Source: Circinella umbellata (Eukaryota; Mucoromycota; Mucoromycetes; Mucorales; Lichtheimiaceae). Taken from it: DNA of 64,000 bases. A program made the position numbers and the translations under genes. The DNA lies in assembly GCA_025093555.1 (NCBI GenBank), contig JAIWNF010000006.1, forward strand, positions 744,001 to 808,000. The letters are read 5' to 3'. Shown here piece by piece: positions 58,017 to 64,000 of the stretch (the stretch's first letter is position 1; the number at the start of each line of letters is the position of its first letter). Below the pieces are notes generated by a model. It did no database searches. It saw only the letters and a list, made by a program, of their open reading frames with translations, and was not told the origin of the DNA.

Positions 58017-59528
58017 GTGATAACTAAACCAAAAGTTTATCCCACGTCAAGCTTGTTCCATTTTCATCCAACCCCACACAGTTTGCAAATGGAAATATGT
58101 GTCATCTCAAGTTGAAAAACGAGTTCTTAAGTTACCAAAAACCATCAAAGTGGTAATTTTCTTGTAAATCATTTGTATTTATTATGCGCATAAAGATGAG
58201 AGCAGGACGAAATGATGATTATCATAACTATTAAAACAAAACAAAAAGTTGTAGAATAGGATCATAAATTAAGAAGAAAATGTACTCTTAGTAGAGTTAC
58301 GTATAAGAGTTTAAAAGAAGACGCATGTCTTATATACATAGCATTAACAATTTACTACTACTAATTATTTATAGCTATATATATAAATATATGTTAAAAA
58401 TATACAACTCAATTTATTTTTATAAAACAATAACGTTATCAGTAGTAAATTTAGATTTAGCAAAGGGTTGTCAGAGGAATGTAGTTTATATTAAGACAAA
58501 AAGTGAAAGAAAACACCTATATCTATTTTTGAAATTTCATAGCCCAGAAGTTGACAACAGTTAGGTGATTTAAAAAATAAGGTTTTTTCTCTCACTTATA
58601 ACTGACGTTGTTACAGATAAAAAAAAGTTACTTGTTCACTTATATGTAGAGTTGCACAGGCTTTTAAATATAATATAATTTGAAATTATTTTTACCAAAC
58701 GTACGTATCAACGAATTATAAAGGTGATCTATGATTTATATACATTTAAAGCGACCCAACCTTTCTATTTTGGAGAAACAAATAATGCCAATCCAAATAG
58801 CTCAACCTACGATTGGTAACTCGGCCTTTTTTCTAAAATATGGCTCATTTTTATTAAAGTGACTCCAAACTTAACTTTCAATGTTATAATGCTTCTTCTT
58901 TACACAACATCAAAATGTTGTACCACCATCGGATTTTCGGTTCGGACACCAGAAAAAACTCTACATCCGCATAAAGTCAGAAAAAGAAGAGAAGCGGAGG
59001 ATATAAAATTGAAAGGTTGAAGTCAATTAATTACATCATGCAGTTTCCACGTGACCTATAAAAAGAATGAAGAAGATCCTCCGATACTGTACAATAATTA
59101 TTGAATCATTTTCATGAGTGAGAATGTTATTATGTAAAGAACTAATTGAATGTAATTTATAATTAACGCCACTTTGTGTCTGCTATAAATGAATAGACAA
59201 CAACAAAGTTTAAGAAGTAACTTGTTTTAAAAAGGTAACGATAAACTTATAAAAATGAAGCTTTTTTAATATGTTTTCTTCTTTTGAGGCGCAAGAAGAT
59301 AAATGATTGGTGAGCTATATTTAGTAAACTCATCTTTTTGTTCCCCCACTCATTCTTGTCTCTTTCCTTTCCTCCCCCCCCCAAAAAAAAACAAACTAAA
59401 AAGTCATATCACTATAAACCCAAAAGTCTGTTATAGCATTTCGTATAAAAGAAGCCATCATGTTTTTTTCTTTTTCTTTTTCTTTTCGTTCAACTTTGAC
59501 AAATTCTCTATTTCAGTAATTAAAAATT
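58017..59528. other. Gap upstream of the 59529 gene
   Basis: No gene supported. A good branch/acceptor-like CTCTATTTCAG ends at about 59516, 12 nt before the ATG, so a 5'-UTR intron is possible for the next gene. Confidence 0.45.
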
Positions 59529-60110
59529 ATGAGTGGTTTAAATCAATGGTTACAAAAACATCGACGACCTAAATCAGCTCTTTTTTTATCATCTACAGCA
59601 AATCAAGAAAGTAAAAAATGTACTGATACTCGAAGGACACTGTCTTGGGCACAATCATCGTCATCAGTAACAGCACGTCAACAACAACAACAACAACAAC
59701 AAGATCATTCTATTGATGAACCTAATGTAAGAGCAAGTTTGGATTGTGGATTGACAATCCCAGTACGACAAACAAGTAAACATTATGAACTCGATCCTGA
59801 ATTGCAGGTCAAGGTGGATCGAGTTGTATCTAGTAATGAAATTCGATTAATATCTCAACGTATACAACGAAAACAACGTGTTCAATCCATCTGTTCATGT
59901 CCAACTTCTGATGTTGCCATAGCTACTAATACTTCTAGTATTACTTTGCCTGTACAAGATAAGGAAGACAATTGTCGTCATTATAATAAGAAGTTACCGC
60001 ACCAGTTTCATTCTGATTCATATTATCAACAATATCATTCTAAACTCAATAATTCTTATTTACATCAACAAAGTCCTCCTCCACCACCACCACCTCATCA
60101 CCATTTTTAA
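59529..60110 (+). CDS. Low-complexity 193-aa protein, function unknown
   Basis: Single exon from ATG 59529. It starts SGLNQWLQKHRRPKSALFLS, a short motif-like N-terminus, then a Ser/Gln-rich stretch with eight Gln in a row (about residue 55), a middle part with charged residues (LDPELQVKVDRVVSSNEIRL, ISQRIQRKQRVQ), and an end rich in His, Tyr and Pro (SPPPPPPPHHHF). Codon use and the T-rich leader match neighbouring genes. No domain recognised; probably disordered. Confidence 0.6.
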   Translation: MSGLNQWLQKHRRPKSALFLSSTANQESKKCTDTRRTLSWAQSSSSVTARQQQQQQQQDHSIDEPNVRASLDCGLTIPVRQTSKHYELDPELQVKVDRVVSSNEIRLISQRIQRKQRVQSICSCPTSDVAIATNTSSITLPVQDKEDNCRHYNKKLPHQFHSDSYYQQYHSKLNNSYLHQQSPPPPPPPHHHF

Positions 60111-62690
60111 TAACAACTTTTTAATGAAATAGACATAATGCTGACAACACATATTAAAATATCTTTTTTTTTTCTTTTTGGCCTACTGCTCTTTGCGCTT
60201 TTCTTACCTCCTTGCTTCTTTTATATATTCGCACCAGTCAATCCTCCGCCCCCTTAAAAAAAGAAGAAAGCAATACCTTTGTTTGCGCATTTACTGCATA
60301 TATTTACAACCCCCTTCTAACGATTTATTTTCTCTATCTCACGTACACATTATATAAACATACCTGTTTTTAATTTTTTTAAGAAAAAAAAATGACAATA
60401 CATTGATATCCCTTTTATTATGTAATAGTAATAAAAAAAATGCAACAGATAACTTATATCATTTTGAAAAAAAAAATATACACATTTATTTTATTTGCCA
60501 ACTGTGTTAAACTATTTAACCCAATACTTCGGGCATATAAGTTAAGATTGGATAGTATGATATTACACCCAGAAACAATAGCTTTTATTTATGTTTACAT
60601 TTTTAGATAATTTATGCATGCATAATTATTACATGTTAAAAGAGTGTGTCGCGCCAAGAAGAATCCCGCTTTTATATTATATATACACTCAGAAATTAGA
60701 AAGTTTATTGACACTAAAAAAGTTTTATATTATATGAATAATAATGAATATCAAGACCAAAAATAGATGGAGAATGATACATATCAATAAAATTTTGCTT
60801 TTGCATTGGCATTTATTCAAAGTCAATGAATGAGTTGATTCATGGGATAAGTTCCTGAATTGAACTGCATCATGCATTACGTACATATAAACAAAGATGA
60901 TTATCTGATTTTCAGACTATGATCGTAATATAATTATTCTCTCCTTTTTATTTATGTTGTCCGTTCTCCTTGTAACCAATTATTATAACATGACAAAACA
61001 ATTTATGAGTTTAAGTCTAATATATAATATATATTAATATTAATTATATATTAGTTGAGCCCCATTCAAATATATAAGTCTTATTAATAAGTGTTAATTC
61101 TAATCTAATAATAGTTTAACATGATATACGTATCCTTTTTTTTTTATCTATCTTTGATAAATAATGTCGTGTTAACATTGTTGTTCTGGAGTAATAATCA
61201 AACAAAGAAAAATTGTTGAGCCGATGTCCCCCGCATATTTCATCCATCTAAGAATGGTTAATCATGATATGGTAAATAGTGTAATAGTGTTACATACTAA
61301 AAAAGAAAAAGTGAAGAAACACGACTTTTTCCTTGTTTGAGATGGCAAAAACATGAGGGTGGGGGGCGCACGCCATTTTTTTTATGATCTTATTAGATGA
61401 AGAAAGAAAAATGGTATCATCAATTTTTGTAAAACAAATAAACGTGTTGATTAAATAGTAACTGGGCTTATTGATCACATTCTAACTCTGTGTACATGAA
61501 GAAAGGAAAAAAGCTTAATTTTCTGAGCATTTACATTATTATCTACACTGTATATCACAGAAAAATAGGTGGCTGAGCATATATTACTCTAGAACATGTG
61601 TGAAAGAAGCTTTTATTTTTTGAGGCTGAATGAAATGTTTGATTACTTGATCACAGAAAAAGTTTATTTCACTTGTACAACTATCTCACTGTGCTTTGTA
61701 AAAAAATAAGAAGTTTTTTATGTTGTTGGGGTTGCATTTGTTGTTGTACAATGGTGATAATAATAGTAATATTGAAGTCGTGTCATTTTGGTATATTTTA
61801 TACACTTTTCTTCGTAGATGGGCAGTAAATCATAGATATTACGTACCTTTTTAGATTGTGCTCTTTTTTAATTATTTAAAAAGGTAATACTGTATATTTG
61901 AGAAGCCCCCCCCCCAATGAGTTGATAATTCACTCAACCTTTTTTTGTACCATACTCATATAGTATTATTTACATTTAACCGTATTATGTTTTAAAAAAT
62001 GATACGTATGTAATTATCGATTAATCAAAATTTATTAATGCTGTGCTAATCAAACTCTAATAATAACGCAAATAATTATCAACAAGACACATTATATTTT
62101 TTGGAACGTAGCTATATCTGGTTACCGTGTGTATATTACTCTTTTCGTAACTTTCGACAGGATTGCATTTTGAGCTTTATTATTTTGAGAAAAAAAAGTA
62201 GCAGCGTTAATGATCAAAGAAAAACTTGACATAAAATAAACTTCATAATTTCACCAACGAATAAGACATATGAATGAATAATAGTTGCCGCTCTTTTTTG
62301 TTTACGTAAAGTGATGATAGGTATAATTTTGATAAACATAATGAGGAACAAAAGATAACAAGATTTTGTTCTTTCTATTGCTGCTTCGTACGTACGTATA
62401 TATAAAATAATAAGCAAACAATCGCTTTTTCATTGTTAGATGTATCGTTATAGATAGTATTTGTTGTGTGATACTGTTGGTTATCACAGAGAACACTTGA
62501 TTAATAAATTAAGCAGCGACGGTAAACTGAACGAGTATAAAACTATGGGCCGTTCAATACAGTTATATCAAATATCCCTCCGTAACTTAGCAACAGTTGC
62601 ATTATTAACATAGAGTGATGTGTGGAATAAAAATCACCACATTTTGAACTCTTTAATGGTTGAATAGTGTATGTTCAACTACGTAAATCA
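60111..62690. other. Long AT-rich gap
   Basis: About 2.6 kb without a supportable gene, RNA or repeat pair. Contains C8 and T/A runs and a (TAATA)-rich patch near 61020-61055. Confidence 0.5.
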
Positions 62691-62707
62691 ATTACAGTAT
62701 GAACGAT

Positions 62708-62869
62708 CTACAGTTGAACCTCGTCTTTGCACCGGTCGGATTTGGTTTGAAAGTAGTGCAAAAACCTGGGGCGTGCAAAAAGTGGGGTTGAAACATGATA
62801 AAATCAAAGTGGGATTTTTGTTAAAAGATGTGTAAAAATCGGGGGTGCAAAAAATGGGGTTTTACTATA
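62708..62869. mobile_element. Tc1/mariner- or pogo-type MITE, copy 1 (diverged)
   Basis: The left end CTACAGTTGAACCTCG and the inverted right end (reverse complement TATAGTAAAACCCC) enclose sequence with repeated GTGCAAAAA and GGGGTTG motifs. Same end family as the 63279 element but more diverged. Confidence 0.6.
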
Positions 62870-63278
62870 ACGACTCTACTATACATAGGCCTATCATATT
62901 TTTCTAACTCAATGATTCAAATTGTGTCAATGCAGCAAAGTTATGTACTGAAGAAAAACTCTTCCAATGATTGAGCATTACGTATCATTCAGATTGTTGT
63001 GTTCAAAAGTAATATTATTGCTGGATTAAATCATCAAAGCGGAAAGACATAATATGACATGTGAAGAGCAAATAGGAACACCTTTTTTTATTTTGAAGAA
63101 AAAAAAAGCGAGGAGAAATTTTATGTACAATAATAATAGCTTTACATACTATGATATACAAGTATAAATTTTGAAAAAAGGGATTAGGATTTTGATTTAT
63201 GAAGGTATAAGCAAATTGTACATATAGATTTTTAGGTGATATATTGGCAGTGGTTGTTAAACGCTGACCGTGTATTTA

Positions 63279-63407
63279 CTACAGTGAACCCCCGGTTTTT
63301 GCACCCCCGGTTTTTGCACATCCCTTCTTTTTCCACACCTTTTGGCCAAAATCCCACTAACTTTCAAGCCAAACCCCAGCTGTGCAAAAAACGGGGTCCA
63401 ACTGTAG
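63279..63407. mobile_element. Tc1/mariner- or pogo-type MITE, copy 2, with TA target-site duplication
   Basis: 129 bp. Left end CTACAGTGAACCCCCGG and inverted right end CTACAGTTGGACCCCG (reverse complement) continue as GTTTTTTGCAC-like for about 26 bp. TA flanks both sides (63277-63278 and 63408-63409), the hallmark of Tc1/mariner-superfamily insertion. Confidence 0.8.
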
Positions 63408-63699
63408 TATTCGTTTTCGTAATTATGAGGCGGTGATGGTACGACTTTTGGAGCATTGTATACAGCTTCGTGATCATAATCACTCATTGGCCGCACTCTT
63501 TTTTCCCTTTTATAATTTGTACCCATTGTCTGACTTCGGCTTCAATGGCTTCAAACAAGAATCCTTTCATTACACAATAGACTTTGTTTCTTTGTTCTGT
63601 TTCATAAATTGAGACAGGTACCACTAGAGTACAGTAATCAACCATTGCAAATCGGAACACTCCCTGGTAATAATTGGTACAGTGGACATATAAACTTGA

Positions 63700-63992
63700 T
63701 TCTATTAAGTAACAAAAAAAATCATTTCAATCGATGGCTTAAATCGGTCAATATTCTAGATTTTTCAAATATTTTTTATTTTATATTACCAACTAGTTGG
63801 AATGAGTATATCTTAATAGATTCCATGTCGTTTCTTGTTAAAAACGGCATTTCATTCATATGCCAAATACAACCTCGAGAACCCAACGTACACTTTATAA
63901 GTAAATCATGCCAGATTTTCTACTGTGGGCAGCAAGGTAAGCCACCAGATACTTTACCTATTAGAAGTTCCGGATTCCATGCAATTCTTTGA
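63700..63992 (-). pseudogene. Minus-strand coding relic at the right edge
   Basis: Read on the minus strand: QRIAWNPELLIGKVSGGLP then CCPQ, an in-frame TAG, KIWHDLLIKCTLGSRGC, IWHMNEMPFLTRNDMES and, after another stop, KSRILTDLSHRLK. The W.PELL.G...GLPCCP pattern recalls the zinc-ribbon start of some fungal transposon proteins, but I cannot name the family. A plus-strand frame of 127 codons covers the same bases; I consider it the shadow. Confidence 0.35.
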
Positions 63993-64000
63993 CATGATAT

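Noticed and set aside
63609..63992. 127-codon plus-strand frame
   Set aside because: It has no ATG, and the minus strand over the same bases reads as a more protein-like, though broken, sequence.
1..64000. CRISPR arrays, operons and ribosome-binding sites
   Set aside because: None is expected or seen; the window is eukaryotic with spliceosomal introns.

Overview
The window looks like a gene-poor, AT-rich nuclear stretch from an early-diverging filamentous fungus. A Mucoromycota (Mucorales-like) genome fits best. The reasons are short spliceosomal introns (about 40-140 nt, GTAAGT-type donors, TAG/CAG acceptors), small exons, Gln/Asn-rich linkers, T-rich or A-rich leaders just before start codons, and a mix of fungal housekeeping genes with many decayed transposon and orphan-gene fragments. 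Assignment below phylum is inference.

Layout. 0-2.1 kb: the 3' half of a MULE-type DNA transposon. A DDE transposase tail is followed by a ubiquitin-protease-like reading frame in the -1 frame. 4.2-6.4 kb (minus): a NoxR/p67phox-like NADPH-oxidase activator. 6.4-18.4 kb: no intact gene; MITEs, an inverted-duplicated spliced pseudogene, short dispersed repeats and a dead Tc1/mariner-type transposase. 18.5-20.2 kb: RRP3/DDX47 DEAD-box helicase. 20.4-22.0 kb (minus): a 437-aa orphan with a C-terminal membrane anchor. 22.5-24.1 kb (minus): an F-box/LRR-type gene broken at its 5' end exactly where a degenerate 18S rRNA fragment begins. 24.5-26.1 kb (minus): a small four-exon orphan gene and decayed downstream exons. 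27-30 kb: a possible two-exon membrane protein and repeats. 30.2-32.1 kb: intact F-box/LRR protein. 33.2-35.3 kb (minus): a multi-pass membrane protein gene and an HP1-like chromodomain gene. 35.4-45.3 kb: a foldback element, pseudogenes, small inverted-repeat elements and one short candidate gene.

45.4-57 kb is the gene-dense block: VPS9-domain Rab5 GEF (10 exons), metaxin/Sam37-like protein (7 exons), a His-rich coiled-coil protein, RPP1/Rpp30 (7 exons, minus), and mitochondrial IF2 (6 exons). RPP1 and mtIF2 diverge from a 159-bp intergenic region. The right end (57-64 kb) holds a decayed minus-strand gene, a 193-aa low-complexity protein gene, two MITEs with TA target sites and a coding relic at the edge.

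The housekeeping genes cover ribosome biogenesis (RRP3), tRNA processing (RPP1), mitochondrial translation and import (mtIF2, metaxin), endosomal traffic (VPS9), heterochromatin (HP1-like) and ROS signalling (NoxR). They do not form a pathway. The most unusual item is the transposase/ubiquitin-protease pair joined across a canonical -1 slippery heptamer (A AAA AAG). Exon joins were worked out by eye from splice sites, phase and protein continuity. No similarity search was run.
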